DNA of 64,000 nt from Bombyx mori (GCF_030269925.1 NC_085128.1:436501-500500), one strand, 5' to 3'; positions 36,078 through 48,425 are shown, counted from the first letter of the stretch. A program made the numbers and translations. The notes: generated by a model not told the origin, from the letters alone.

Positions 36078-36285
36078 CTACAACCTGAAGGTATCCGACT
36101 TGGCTGATCATAGGGTTGGTGTTCACTTGGCACATGTAATATCCTCTGTCTTCTTGCTGGACCTGGCTGACGTGGAGCAGCCAGGTCATGGCGTTGTCAT
36201 GCGACACGCTGAACCGGGCCAGGCGAGTGATGACATGACGATGGATGGTCAGGATCATCTGGCGGTCGATGTGGATCCAGGCGAC
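36078..36285 (-). CDS. DIP-like gene, exon Ig1b (second half of Ig domain 1)
   Basis: The exon follows acceptor CCTAG and ends GTTGTAG before donor GTGAGT, entry phase 0 and exit phase 1. It starts VAWIHIDRQMILTIHRHVIT and ends with the Ig1 F strand DRGYYMCQVNTNP and MISQVGYLQVV. The YxC motif supplies the second Ig1 cysteine and the tryptophan of VAW is the conserved Ig core residue. MTWLLHVSQVQQEDRGYY is characteristic of DIP/lachesin Ig1, the domain that contacts Dpr proteins. A Helitron begins 61 bp beyond its donor. Confidence 0.95.
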
Positions 36286-36654
36286 CTAGGTAACATATTA
36301 TATAACATTAAAGTGAAACGTTTAATACATCAAACTTTTCCGTCTGTGTGTTGCATGTCGCGTGACGGTCGGCCGCGGATTAGGGATAAAGTGAAAGGCG
36401 CTCGTGAGAGCAGCCAAGGCCAATATGGCGGCTCCTATAGTTCGCAGCAACTGACCGTGTAGTGTATAAACTGTTACTCATTTGTGCCAGTGCGCCACGC
36501 TATTTTGTTTGTTTTTGTCAGTGTTTAATGTGAATATTGTTTGTCAGAGCTAAATGTCCATAATCTGAAAAAAAGTTTCACTTTTAGCGTGGTTTCATAA
36601 AACCACACAATCCTTTTTTATAACATTATTTAATTATTCTCCGTCTCTGTTCTA

Positions 36655-36879
36655 CGGGTAGTAAGACGCCTTATGACAGCGAACGGGTAGGAACCACCAC
36701 CATGCTTATTTCTGCTGTAAAGTATTATAGTAATGCGTTTCGGCTTGAACTGTAAAAACTGAAAATTGGAACTCATGTTTCAAGACGGGGGTCGCCATTA
36801 ACGTCGTTGATATCTCTTGGCTCCGGTGACCACTTAACACCAGGTGGGCCTATCCAACCATCTTAGCAACAAAAAAATG
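36655..36879 (+). repeat. Bm1 SINE, head-less, diverged
   Basis: From GGGTAGTAAGACGCCTTATG to CCATCTTAGCAACAAAAAAA. Confidence 0.85.
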
Positions 36880-37828
36880 ATACTATAACCTAATCATATT
36901 ATTTACATCACCGACCACAGCCTGTGTTCGTTCAAAACGATGTCTACATAAAACGGATTTTTAATCTCATTTACTGAACAATGCAGTAGACGGCGTGTGA
37001 ATATTTAAAAATTTCAGGTCCCTTCCAATAAAAGTAGGAACATAGAAACTTTATAGCAGGCCGGTTAGTGGCGCGGTCGTATGTTATTTACGACGAGGGT
37101 TACGTTCGCGAAGCATTGTTTGTGTCCTTACGGTTGGTCACGTGTATTTGTGAGAACTAGAGGTCCCGCAGTAATCGAAATTCGACTATAATTAATTGGA
37201 ATTGTAAGTTTGTACATTATTATGATTGTATTTTATACTTCTATAATCACAAATTTCGCCAAGGCTACACTATAAAAAAATATGAATACAGACAAACAAT
37301 ATTTAATCTATTCTCAATTTGACAACAGACGTCAAGAACAAAGGTTTGACAATAAATAGTATGCATGCGTGTGTGCGTCAAATACATGGTATGTAGTGTG
37401 TGTAATGTTTTCTTTATTGATTTAATGTATCTGTTATGCATTATTTTAAAAAAATATTAGCATTGTGCACTTCTTCTCTATAGTCTCTTTAAGTGTGGAA
37501 AATTTCATACTCCTCTGTCCGCGAAATTTTCGTAAAAAGGGATACAAAGTTTTTGCTTCACGTATTAATTTGTGAGAATGTTACTCTATTGGCAACTGGA
37601 GATGAAATTCAAACAAACATACATGTTCACCTATTTTAAAACGATTGTGATACATAATTCGTTAACTTTCAATCGATTTTAGAAAATTTTAATTTATATT
37701 AATAAGAAAAATTCGTCATAGCTATTAAGTAGAAGAGTTATCGCCTTATTTGGTTCAAAATAGTTTCCGGAATACTTTTACCATATGTGTTTTTTTTACT
37801 TTTAAAGATGAATAGCTATTCGACCCAT

Positions 37829-38080
37829 CTTTTTTTTTTATTCCTTAAGCGGGTTTACGACCTCACGGCCCACCTTGTGTTAAGTGGTTACCCTAGCCCA
37901 TAGGCATCTATAACGCAAATACCGCCACCCAACTTGAGAAATGAGTTGTAAGATTCCACTTTAAATAGCATATGTGCTGCCTCGCCCTTCAAACCGAAAC
38001 GCAATACTGCTTCACGGCAGAAATAGGCAGGGTGTTGATACCTACCCGCGTGGACTCAAAAGACGTCCTACCACAAGTAT
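37829..38080 (-). repeat. Bm1 SINE, head-less; left arm of an inverted pair
   Basis: From the T run and ATTCCTTAAGCGGGTTTACG to CCTACCACAAGTA. A plus-strand Bm1 tail starts 23 bp later. Confidence 0.88.
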
Positions 38081-38103
38081 AAACCAGTATAACAACGATC
38101 TAG

Positions 38104-38192
38104 ATGTAGATGTCTATGGGCTCCAGTAACCACTTGACACCAGGTGGGCTGTGAGCTCGTCCAACCATCTTAAGCAATAAATAAAAAATTAA
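38104..38192 (+). repeat. Bm1 3' tail fragment; right arm of an inverted pair
   Basis: TAGATGTAGATGTCTATGGG to TAAGCAATAAATAAAAAA. Confidence 0.85.
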
Positions 38193-41147
38193 AAAATCTG
38201 CTGTTCAACTCAGACTCTTAATATCTCCCTGACGAGAAACAAAATATGCTCTTCTCGACAAAATACTAACACGTTGTTAGCAGACTGTAGACTGTTTCAA
38301 AGTGCTGACACGCGAAACTTGGAATTTTATTTTCAATTTTATTTCTGGCATAGACGATGCGAGACCATAAGACTAATAGAGTTAGCTCTCACACCACTCA
38401 AGATTATCTCGTTACAATCTCAGTCCGTGGACACTGTGATATGAATTAAAGTTGTCGTTTAAAATACCTTCAAATGTTTAAATATCAATGGTGCTTACAT
38501 ATAAAAATATTTTGGAAAAAATAGGACTGTTTTCGAAGACTTTTCCTATTCATTAATTCTTTTGTACATTATTTAAAAACTTATTCTAAAAAATCGTTTC
38601 AAATTATCCATGTTGCTTAGGTAAGCGCCCTTTGTTTGTCTGCATTTCACTATTACATTATGACAAAAGTGTTAAATGACGCGTTTATTTCATTTATTAT
38701 GAAACCTAAGTATATGAGACTTCGAAGCAAATAATGAAAACTATGGACTAAACCGTAAAAACGATTGGGATTCTAAAGTAAAATAAATATGTTATAATAC
38801 AATTAATAAAAATAACTAAATCAATAACAAAATACCAAAGCTAGTGGTGAGGTAGTGAAGTATAAAGTTGGCTATTATTTGAGTAATCGAATTCAAGCCG
38901 CACTCACAGTCAACTGTTATTCTAGACTTCGATTTCGGCTTTGTATAATCTAGTCTACTTCGAGTTAGCTTGCGGTTTACAATTCACTTGATTTCTAATC
39001 TTGGCACAGCTATATTTAGTTGTTTTGAGAATTTTAATGGCTTAGAGAACAAGCAGACTAATAACAGAGGTGGCACAGAAATACCACAAGTTGCAAGAAT
39101 GATTGGAGATCGTTATGTTTTGACCTCTGATTATGGTCTCGAGCAATGCACGAATATACCCGATTAAACTAAGAAGTATACACTTACTAGCTACAAATAG
39201 TATAAAGTAGTGGGAGTAATTTCCTGGATAAGAAAGAAAGGTGATGGATGCACTTGTAGTATGAAGGTTGAAAGTGCGAGAGGCATAAAAGTGAGAACTA
39301 GTATGAATAAGAAAATATAGAATAATAAGATCCCGTTGAGCCTATGAACGGGGAAAGACAGGAAAAAAAAGCACGAATATATCGAAACATCTAAAGATAC
39401 TTCTCAGAATAGTTTGCTATCTGGTCAGCTACAGATATCAATGGAGAGGAAAATTCAACCATCTGCATTGACTGCGTGTTTATCCTTTGTAATTATTGTA
39501 CGGCAGACACTGACATTGACACCGGCACCTCATAAGTGGTCTAATTATATCAGCAGGAACCAACATTCGGAAGAACAGACCACAATTTAATTTGGATAAA
39601 AAACGTCATGTCTAATAAAATCGATCTCCGCAGGTTTGATTTTTAATTTCAGCATCATTAGGAAACTCCGGCTTGAAAAGTAGGACAGCGGCTGTTATTA
39701 TTTTATAATTGAGACTTTGATTTGACCTTTGACCTCTCTAAGTTTAAGTACGCCCCGATAATCACCCAATTACCACGCACAGTTATAGTTCGTGACTTCA
39801 TCTTCCTCTCCAGATACGGTCTTAAAAATACTTACTGTGATAATCGAAGGAAAACGCTTTGAGAGTATCTATTACTACAATAAAAATGAGTGTTATAAGA
39901 CGAAGAAAAAAATCGTTGGCTCTGAACTATGTGTCTGGCCGCTTAGAAATATGACAGAAACGTCTGATGAAAATGGTGATGAGGCGTCCATAATAATTAA
40001 TTTGGCCGCTTCATTCTAGACGGTTACTGGAGGTCACTTGGAAATGTTGGAAGTCTGATTTGAATTCGTACAACTAGTATATAATTATATAATATATTCT
40101 CTTAACATACGAGATGGCACTACCACACCGCAGAGCATTAACAACAAGCGGCGCGTACAAACTATTATTTGACAACAATTAAGCTTTACCCATAGATTTC
40201 ACTTTTCCCGTTCTATTTCAGGCTTGAAATTCAGACCACAAACAAGAATTATGTCTTTGCGAAAGAAACAGACAAGATGGTGTAGCGTCTAGACTGAGAT
40301 AACAGGATGCCATTAGAACTCATTTTAAGCTAATTTATATTTATGTCTTGTAATAATTTAAGAATTTTTTTGTACTTAAATCGTATTTTTATAACATTAA
40401 TTTCCGGGTACATTTATTTGTTGAAGACATAATATAATTGCTCTGCTTGATATGTTTCCACAATATACGTTTTTCTTTCTAACGTGGGCGTAGATTTTGG
40501 AAGCTTTTCATATATTAATTTGTCGCTCATACACGGGGCATACACGTAAAGGAATTGGTTTTTTTTTAAATAAAAATGACTTTGCGTTTTTTTTCTTTTT
40601 CTAATAATGAAATCTAAAAAATACTGTACTTGAGGAACAATGTTCAAAAACCGGAACATAATCTATGAAGGGAAGCTATTTTATTTGTAAGGATTTATTT
40701 TCATTTGTAAGTATGCTTAATCACTATTGTCAGTAATTGTTATGGATCCCCACGTTTTTAATAGCATCATCCTCTTTTCTTTGATAGCCAGAAAAATAAA
40801 AATAAAATTCAAGCTCAGACTGCTTTCTAAGATTCGTTGCAAGCTGCAACAGTAACAAGCAACTCCATAAAACAAACATTTGTGAGGCATCTTCAAGACG
40901 TAGTATGTATATAACGAGTCAACAAACTGAAAGTTTCAACAAACGTATTGCAGTCGAACAACAATAAAAACAGTGGTAAGGCGAGCGCAGACGGATTATC
41001 CCGCCGACCAAACAATACAGAAACCAAAGGACCAACTGTGGAACAAGCTTAACCCGCGCAGTTTACTTTGAAGAAGTCACAAACGCGTTAAATTCGCCCC
41101 GAGCGGCCTAACGATGTTCTAGTTTAGTCTATGTTTCGTATAATGTA

Positions 41148-41396
41148 CTAGCTGTACCCGCCCGCTTCGCTGGGCATTTAAAATTAACATTATTATTTCT
41201 CACCCCCACAAAGATTCTCATCATTAACGCCCTCGCAACTGGTGTAGGAAGACCAACACTCATATAAATATTATCCTATCCATTAAGTACATGTATTTTC
41301 TACATAGATACCAAGTTTCAAGTCAATCGGATGCATGGTTCGGTAGTTATAACGGAACATCCGTAAATACCACTGTAGATTATATATTAGTATAGA
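41148..41396 (-). mobile_element. Non-autonomous Helitron
   Basis: Minus-strand start TCTATACTAATATATAATC after A, end GGGTACAGCTAG before T, with the GCCCAGCGAAGCGGGC hairpin. Very similar to 54789-55037. Confidence 0.85.
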
Positions 41397-41539
41397 TTAC
41401 AATACCGTAGACACCACGACGCGGGTGCTACAGTTCGCCATAATAACTTGTACGAATAACTCCTACTCCAAATAGTGGCTGAATACGCGATTTTCTTAAA
41501 AAAAATATGTTATACCTATTATATTCTAATTTGCCATGT

Positions 41540-41676
41540 TGGTAAGAACCGCTGGGTCACGTTGGATGCAGGTGGCAACGGACCGGCCGCACTGGAGATC
41601 ACTTGGAGAGGCCTATGTTCAGCAGTGGACAATGGACAGGCTGAGATGATGATGATGATGATGATGTTGGTAACCG
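41540..41676 (+). mobile_element. Non-LTR retrotransposon tail with (GAT)n end
   Basis: One frame gives AGSRWMQVATDRPHWRSLGE then AYVQQWTMDRLR and a TGA stop, the C-terminus of a LINE reverse transcriptase. A (GAT)n microsatellite follows at about 41645-41666. The open frame reading the other phase is a shadow. Confidence 0.7.
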
Positions 41677-42087
41677 TTGTGTAATAAAATAAAGTAGTTG
41701 TTTTCAGTAGCCATTGGCTCACAAATATAGTTTCAAGCTACATAGCAATTATCATTCGTTTTATCGTGTTTTATTATAGGTAAACCTCAGACTTTCATTC
41801 GTACATATTATAACGTTAGTCGTGCAGACTAATCCCAACCCTACACGTTCTATATTCGGCTTCGCGACGCTGGGTGTGTACATTTCGTATCCGAAAGCAA
41901 TCTGCTATCTTGGTTTAAATGTTAAAGAAGCTTCACTTCATTTTGAAAAACGTCGTAATGAAAAAAGGGTTTTGAAAAGATTTTGAATTTGTGATGTGTA
42001 GCAAATTCGTTTATAAATGATTTTTATAGCGTTGCCGTTCTGAAACGGCTATAGATTTACGATTAGATCGTATCCAGTGATGCGTCT

Positions 42088-42138
42088 AGATGAGCGTAAG
42101 GCCCACTTGAGGTTATATGGTTACTATAGCCTACAATA
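42088..42138 (-). repeat. Degenerate Bm1 tail fragment
   Basis: ATGAGCGTAAGGCCCACTTG and GGTTATATGGTTACTATAGC resemble the Bm1 tail. Confidence 0.4.
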
Positions 42139-43246
42139 AAACATGAGGCAAAATATTATTTTGTTGTGTATCGACTTTTACTTGTTATAGTGCCTTAGAT
42201 TTAGATATCTTAATAAAAAATGGCAAAGTCTTTAGTACTTTAATATTTTACTGTTTAATCGAAAGTTTGATTTGTGGCAAACGTGAGTAGCAGTAATATC
42301 CCGATGTAGTCATATAACTATTGGAAAATGAATCTTTTTCCACGTATCTCAAGTTACACAAACTCAAGTTATAATTTGCAATATTGGCAATTTAGTATCC
42401 AACAATATTAACGCAATTTTATTAATTTTCACTGCGAAATTCTCCTCAAAATATCCCTTTAAGCATCATCAGAACTGAATTTATTTAACGGAGAGAGAAA
42501 AATGTACCAGTCACGTCTGTTTACAAAGTTTAATTAAAGATGTCAAGTTCGGTGGCGAAACGTCGGAAATGACGACCATTAGCCGAAACTTGTTACAATT
42601 TATACCTCCTCGTTGACTCATGAAGAATCTCATTCTGTTTAACAGAGTTGATTATTTACTTAAACTCTTTTTGTTCGTAGTTTAACAAAATGGATTCCGG
42701 ACAAATTTAGGCCTAGACATACGCATCAAAGCTGTGACTGAAAAAAAAGAATTATGACAAATTGGACGAATCGTCAGAATAAAGCTAGGTAGGATGAGCT
42801 AAAGATGAAGACTTAGGTAAGAATATAAATAATAGTGATAGATATGATAGATGCGTCATTGACAAGGAAGCGTTAGCAGTGCCTCAAGACAGTTGGTCAA
42901 TTTAGTTTAATGAGGCTATCTACGGTCTATTGACCGTTAGCAATTAATTGAATTTTAAGTTGTTGATGGTATTGGTCCAGATAGAAATTTAATTAGTAGC
43001 ATGAGCTAAATCAAACATGTAGGTCTGCTGAAGTTTACTACATCACCTACTCTATGGCTCTCTAATTCCTAACCTATCTTGAACACTGATAGTGATACAC
43101 GTTCTGATTTGCCCTCTCGCGAGTAAATTCACCCTGCAAAGACTAAATTGAGAACTTAAATTGAATCGACGCTGTACCTCAAGTGAGCTTATGACATTCA
43201 CGCTGTGGTATATAATTATAACTATATTTATATAGTGTTCCAGTAT

Positions 43247-43632
43247 CACGCCGAAAAAAAATATATGTGGTGCCGTAGGACATCGGATAGAAACGAAGTT
43301 CCTTATTATAAGAATATTAATTTTAAGTTATATTCGAGGTATAAAGAAAATAAAATTGGAGGTTTGCAACAACCCACGGTCATTCGGTAAAGTGCGAACT
43401 TATTGTGGTACACTTCATTCACGCTTGTTTGCATAAGAGCTAGTGTATTGTGCAAACGAACGCTCTGAGATCGTGGTCAATGAATGATAAGCAAATATGT
43501 TATTTTTTGTACGTTATTACAAAGTTAAGTCGTACACTGTGTGCATTACTAATAAAGATCTTACGTTACGGATTTTTTCCCGGCTAGGGTACGCCTCCGC
43601 ATCGTCCCATAAGGATCTTCGTTCCAAAAATA
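43247..43632 (+). repeat. Unnamed repeat with GGAACGAAGTTCC ends, copy B
   Basis: Plus-strand partner of 30281-30634. The short open frames at 43205-43390 and 43497-43679 fall in it and have no independent support as genes. Confidence 0.7.
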
Positions 43633-46144
43633 TGATAGCTATTCTAAAATCGAAGCATCAATCTAATATTATCAAATAAAATAAAAAATATTAAAAGTAC
43701 CAACGAAGATTGTAGACTCCGAATTATTCAAACAGGAATTAAACTGGTTGTATAAATCAATTTCGACCTAACACTCGGGTCTCTATTATCGACTACGGAA
43801 TTTCTGATTAACTGGCATGATTTATATGTACGACTTCCCTTCGGTAATGAAGATGAGATATAGTCTATTCACTTCGGATTGTAATCATGGTTTTTCTTGT
43901 GTTAGCACGATCTGCTTATTAATTCGAGGGGTTCAAATATAGGAAAAGCTAAAAACATAGATACAAGCACGATGTCCTGAAATCGCGATGTCTATTGTTT
44001 ATAAGCTTTACCATACAGTCAAGAATGTGCGTAAAATTTACTATAAAAATTAATGAAATTTCACACAAAGATAATATAAGATCTAACACATACTTCTATT
44101 ATGGTGAATAATAAAGTATGATCTAGGTAATACAGTGTATTTCACTATGATAATTGAGACAGTGTGTTTGCTAATTCGTGATTTTACGTACCAACCGATC
44201 TACTACTCGATACATAGTTTATAGATCAGAAAATAACAGAAGCAATATTATTTACTGAGAAAATACAATGCCTTTAATTATTTATGAAGCAAGTCCAACA
44301 ATGACCTTTCTGTGGCCAAAAGGATTGCTGAGCTGGGAATCAAACCAAGACCCATGAGGACATCAGTAAAGGTCTAATAAGTACTAGACTAAGGTGAGAA
44401 AGTAAAAGATAAATAGTTTATATGGCTTCCAGGAAATTGTCGTGGATTTGATACATTGTTCGTGACACCAGTAGACCTGCATTATGGGTTTGTGTAAATT
44501 AACTCACAATAATGCTATATAAAAATAAGGGCCGGCTAATAGGATATATTAGAAATTTCTCTCGGGAGATTATTTACACAGATAAAGTAAATATAATTAA
44601 AAGAAAAACACGGCAGAATCCGTATTAAAAATTAAAATGATAATTATTTATCCTGGTTAGGATACTAAGCCGCAGTAGTTAAATTAATATTATAGTGTTA
44701 TCATCAGGATTTGATACGTGGGCAAAATTTCAAGTTATATTGATGTCTTAAAGTTGGTAAAAATTATATAGCAATAGCATAATATAGATATATGTATTAC
44801 CTAATGTAAATCAGAAATGTATATAAGCATAAAATACACACTATATGCTATATTATTATAGTAATATAGCATTCCGTAGACCAATTAAGTTAAGGCGCAC
44901 TGAAAATGAATGTAATTAATTTGTATCCTCATTCTATCCTATATCCTATCTTGTCCTCTGTACAATCCTGAAATATTTATTTGATTTTGATGAAACTTGA
45001 TACAGTTACTATTGGTTTTCTGAGAAGGCTTTCTATTAGTCTATTAGTATTTATTCTACGAGTGTCATAAAATGTAAAAAGTTAGGGTGCGAGAAATTTT
45101 AAGAAATTGTCTATTTTGATAACGTCAACGATAGTGATGGTGGAGCGTGATAATATTTCACTAGTATATTATCCTCGAAATAAAATTTACCTACATATAT
45201 TGGCTAAGGACAGGAAAGCAGCAAAACCTTCGATTACAAATACATTAGCCATACAAAATTACCCCAGTAGTAAAAAAATATCGTTCGAATTCCAAAAGTT
45301 TTCGACCAAAGTCATCGACGGCCCTAATCTGTCGGTAAATCACCTCAAGGCGCCAGAACAAGACGGTATAACTGCAGAACTTGCCACTCGCAAAGCCTAT
45401 AAGCTTCTCGTCTCTTTCGTCACATACTTAGGGGTAATTCGTTACATTTCCCCCTGCACTTCCTACCACTTCCTATTCCAGCTTTACGTCTTATTTCATA
45501 ATTTGCTTTTGGATTCTGTGTTATAATTTTCTACAGCTGTGACTTTATTGCAGATTGGTCGGTCTTAAATAAAAGTCTTTATGAAAATAGTTTGATATTA
45601 TTTTTGTTGGTTTTCAAGTGTGGCGTGGGAAATTATCTATCTGAAAATATACGCAAATTGAGATACTTAAGATAGAAGAATACATATATAAAGGATGAGG
45701 GTCTTGTAAAGATAGACCGTTGTATGTAGCGCTCAAGAATCACTGCTTGAGCTGCTTACGAACACGACTAATGTTTATGGACGACGGATCAGTGCAGATT
45801 AAAGGGTCGGCATTCACCAGGTATATTTATGTAGAATAGAGATCACAGCCTATAAAATAAAACTTTCACTATTCCAAAATCTTCTGTTATAATAATAATA
45901 ATTAAAAAATAATTAACACTTTTATTATGTACACGTTGCTAATTTTTTAACCGCCTTCGCCATCTTTCTTTTCTCTGTCATTCTCTTCTCGCTTTCTTTC
46001 GGTTTTCTCTCACTCACATCTTAAAGCTCCATTCCACACTCTTTTCATACGTTCCTTTCTTACCAATCCTACATTCGAAATTAATTTACAAAATACAAAC
46101 CTGAAGAAAATGAAGAATTTGTTACTAACATTCAAACCAATATC

Positions 46145-46255
46145 TTTTTTTTATACACATATTTACTTCGTAGAGATAATACGGTAAACGAACCCATGGC
46201 CCACCTGGTGTAAAACGGTTAGCGGGGCTCATAGTCATCACCGCGTGAATCCCGT
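46145..46255 (-). repeat. Degenerate Bm1 tail fragment
   Basis: T run and ATGGCCCACCTGGTGTAAAA..CGGGGCTCATAGTCATC. It sits just left of the 46.3-kb LINE. Confidence 0.6.
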
Positions 46256-46289
46256 AATACGTTGTAGTCGCAATTGTATTATTTTTCCC

Positions 46290-47080
46290 TTTTTTTTTTT
46301 TTCGGGTGGAGGGCCGAACCTCCTACGAGGTCCCCGCGCAAAAGGGGCGCGCGGGGTATGTGAGACTCAACGATCTGCATGGTGTTGTGAGCAGACCGCG
46401 GGCCCAAGGATTTTAGGACCCACCCACTAAACGACTCCCCTGCACTCTTACACCCGACGTCCGATCCCCTCCGAGGTCAGAACCCGAATGAGGTAGGGGG
46501 GCTACCGCGGTCAACACTACAACCAGACGGCGCGGCTCACCCCAAGGACGCCCAGCCGACGGAGCCTTCGAGGCGAATCGAAGGCTCTGAAACGTCGGCC
46601 GTCTCGGTACGGCAGCCCGTCGGGCCGCCCAGACAGTGCCGCTGGTGTCCCGGAATACCCCGCTGGACCAGAACCAGCCTGCCGGGTCGGGACGCGATAC
46701 ACCGTCGACCGGTCGCTCTATTCACTCCACGGCAGCGCGCTAGAGTGCTGGTAGCGCGCCGCGCGGCCTCACCCCCTCAGGTCGCCCCTTGACCTTCACC
46801 GGGGGGAGGCCGCTACCTACAGGGGCCGGGACGTACGGGCGTATTCCCGCCTCCGGCCCCCGGCTCGACGGCAACGGATCGGTGCGGAAAAGAAAGAGCT
46901 CTCCCTCTCTCGCTCCGCCGCCTCCTTCTGCGAGATGGTGGACTCGCAGAAGTCGAGCATCGCCTTCCAGGACGCGTCGCTGCCGAGCATCGTAGCCACG
47001 ACGCGCGGCAGCGAGAGGTCCTCTCCTATGACCGCGACGAGGGCGGCGCGTTGCTCGTCGAATCCAGAGCAACGCGCCAG
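46290..47080 (-). mobile_element. 5'-truncated non-LTR retrotransposon (R1-clade-like), 3' end
   Basis: The minus strand carries the end of a reverse-transcriptase ORF: GFDEQRAALVAVIGEDLSLP followed by ATMLGSDASWKAMLDFCEST and ISQKEAAERERE. This is the C-terminus typical of R1-clade LINEs of Bombyx as I recall them. A GC-rich 3' UTR follows, ending in a poly(A) run (the T run at 46290-46302). ATTATTTTTCCC at 46278-46289 and ATTATTTTTTCCCC at 47081-47094 look like a target-site duplication. It is much more GC-rich than its surroundings. Confidence 0.8.
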
Positions 47081-47097
47081 ATTATTTTTTCCCCTAC

Positions 47098-47327
47098 CTA
47101 TTTTTTTTTTTTATTGCTTGGATGGGAGGACAAGCTAATGGCTAACCTGGTGTTAAATGGTTACTGGAGCCCATAGACATCTCGAAACATGAATTCAAAG
47201 GTCTCCGTTTTGTACAACGGCTGCTCCACCCTTTAAACCGAAACGCATTACTGCTTCATGACAGAAACAGGTGGGGGGGTGGTGGTACCTACCCATGTCG
47301 ACTCACAAGACGTCCTATCACCAGTAA
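47098..47327 (-). repeat. Bm1 SINE, head-less
   Basis: T run, ATTGCTTGGATGGGAGGACA to CCTATCACCAGTAATAAA. Confidence 0.9.
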
Positions 47328-47384
47328 TAAATTCATTATTCGGTGATAGCTTAAGGCACTACTCCTGCTATACTACGGCTAATG

Positions 47385-47590
47385 TATTGTATAGCAGCTA
47401 TCCCACCATTTAAACCCGCATGACTGCTTCGCGGTAAAAAAAAGCAAGATGATGGTAGCTAATATTCTTTATCACCAGTATTTGTCAAGCGCAGTTTGTT
47501 GGCTTAATGCGCATAGATCTTGTCATGGGCTCCAGTAACCACTTGACGTCCAGTGGATCGAGGCTCGTTTATACATCTGTAATAAAAACT
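47385..47590. repeat. Degenerate Bm1 pieces in opposite orientations
   Basis: 47385-47480 is a minus-strand body fragment (AGCAGCTATCCCACCATTTA). 47515-47590 is a plus-strand tail (CATGGGCTCCAGTAACCACT). Confidence 0.55.
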
Positions 47591-47668
47591 ATTATGTAAA
47601 CGCACAAAAAATTGTAAACATCTTCAGAAATCACTTACGCACTTAATAAAAGCGATGCAGGTTGTGAG

Positions 47669-47760
47669 CCGGTTCGAACCGGGTAAGGTGTATTTGATTA
47701 CGGTCCGTCCCTTAAGGGGTTTCCCGTGCCGCCGGTTTATACCGGGTATCTATTGAACCG
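47669..47760. other. Cluster of CCGG-cored palindromes
   Basis: CCGGTTCGAACCGG at 47669-47682 is a perfect 14-bp palindrome. CCCTTAAGGG (47709-47718) is another. CCGGTTTATACCGG (47732-47745) is an imperfect one, and GAACCGGTT follows at 47755. No gene or known repeat covers them. Confidence 0.6.
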
Positions 47761-48154
47761 GTTTTTTAATATTTTTCGCTGTTATCTCAATCTGATAAAG
47801 TTTTTGTAGCCTTTACTGTGATAGCATTAAATAGTAAGGATCTTTTGTATAGGAAAGGAAAGTTAAGGAACACAAAATTATAATTTGCAGCGTGGAGCAC
47901 GTATCATCACAAACCGAGAAAATCAATCTTAAAAACGCTATTAACCCGTGATGTAGCCTATATTTAAAAATACTGCTGATTGTGTAGGCTAACTTTAAAG
48001 TAACATTGAAATATTGAGCTGGTGTGCGCTCAAACTCATTCACTGATCATTTTCAGTGTAATAAAGTACGATTATGTTTGTGTGTTTGTGTATATATGTG
48101 TGTGTGTATGAATCGAGCACTCAGATACGGAAAATGATTTACACATTAAGGCAC

Positions 48155-48425
48155 ACTTTTTTTATTTAGAGTACTGGTGTTCTTATGACCCACCTGGTGT
48201 TAAATGGTTACCGGAGCCCATAGGTCTTACAAAGTGCAAGCCACCACCCATCTTGAGAATAGGCGTATGTCACAACTGTCTAGTAAACATGCAAATACAA
48301 TTTTTGTGGCTTGATTTTTATTACACGATGTTGTTCGCTTAACACGGTAGTCTTTTGAACATCGGCTCAATTGCATCGCTCGATACGAGTGACCGTGCGC
48401 GCCTTATCCTTTAAGCCCCGAAGAA
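48155..48425 (-). repeat. Bm1 SINE with head but internal deletion
   Basis: The tail (CCACCTGGTGTTAAATGGTT) and part of the tRNA-like head (GATTTTTATTACACGATGTT, GCGCGCCTTATCCTTTAAGC) are present. The central body from the inverted CCTTGAGAT to the ACTGGTGG region is missing. Confidence 0.8.

Noticed and set aside
39190..39390. Purine-rich stretch resembling a LINE 3' UTR (CCCGTTGAGCCTATGAACGG)
   Set aside because: Plausible, but no RT motif, boundary or second copy in the window to support it.
41475..41684. Open frame ending in a poly-Met run
   Set aside because: The Met run is the (GAT)n tail of a LINE read out of frame; the real remnant is in another frame.
45107..45526. 139-codon plus-strand open frame containing LKAPEQDGITAEL, reminiscent of a reverse-transcriptase entry motif
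   Set aside because: Only about ten residues fit, with no flanking RT motifs; the rest is AT-driven open frame. At most a trace of an old LINE.
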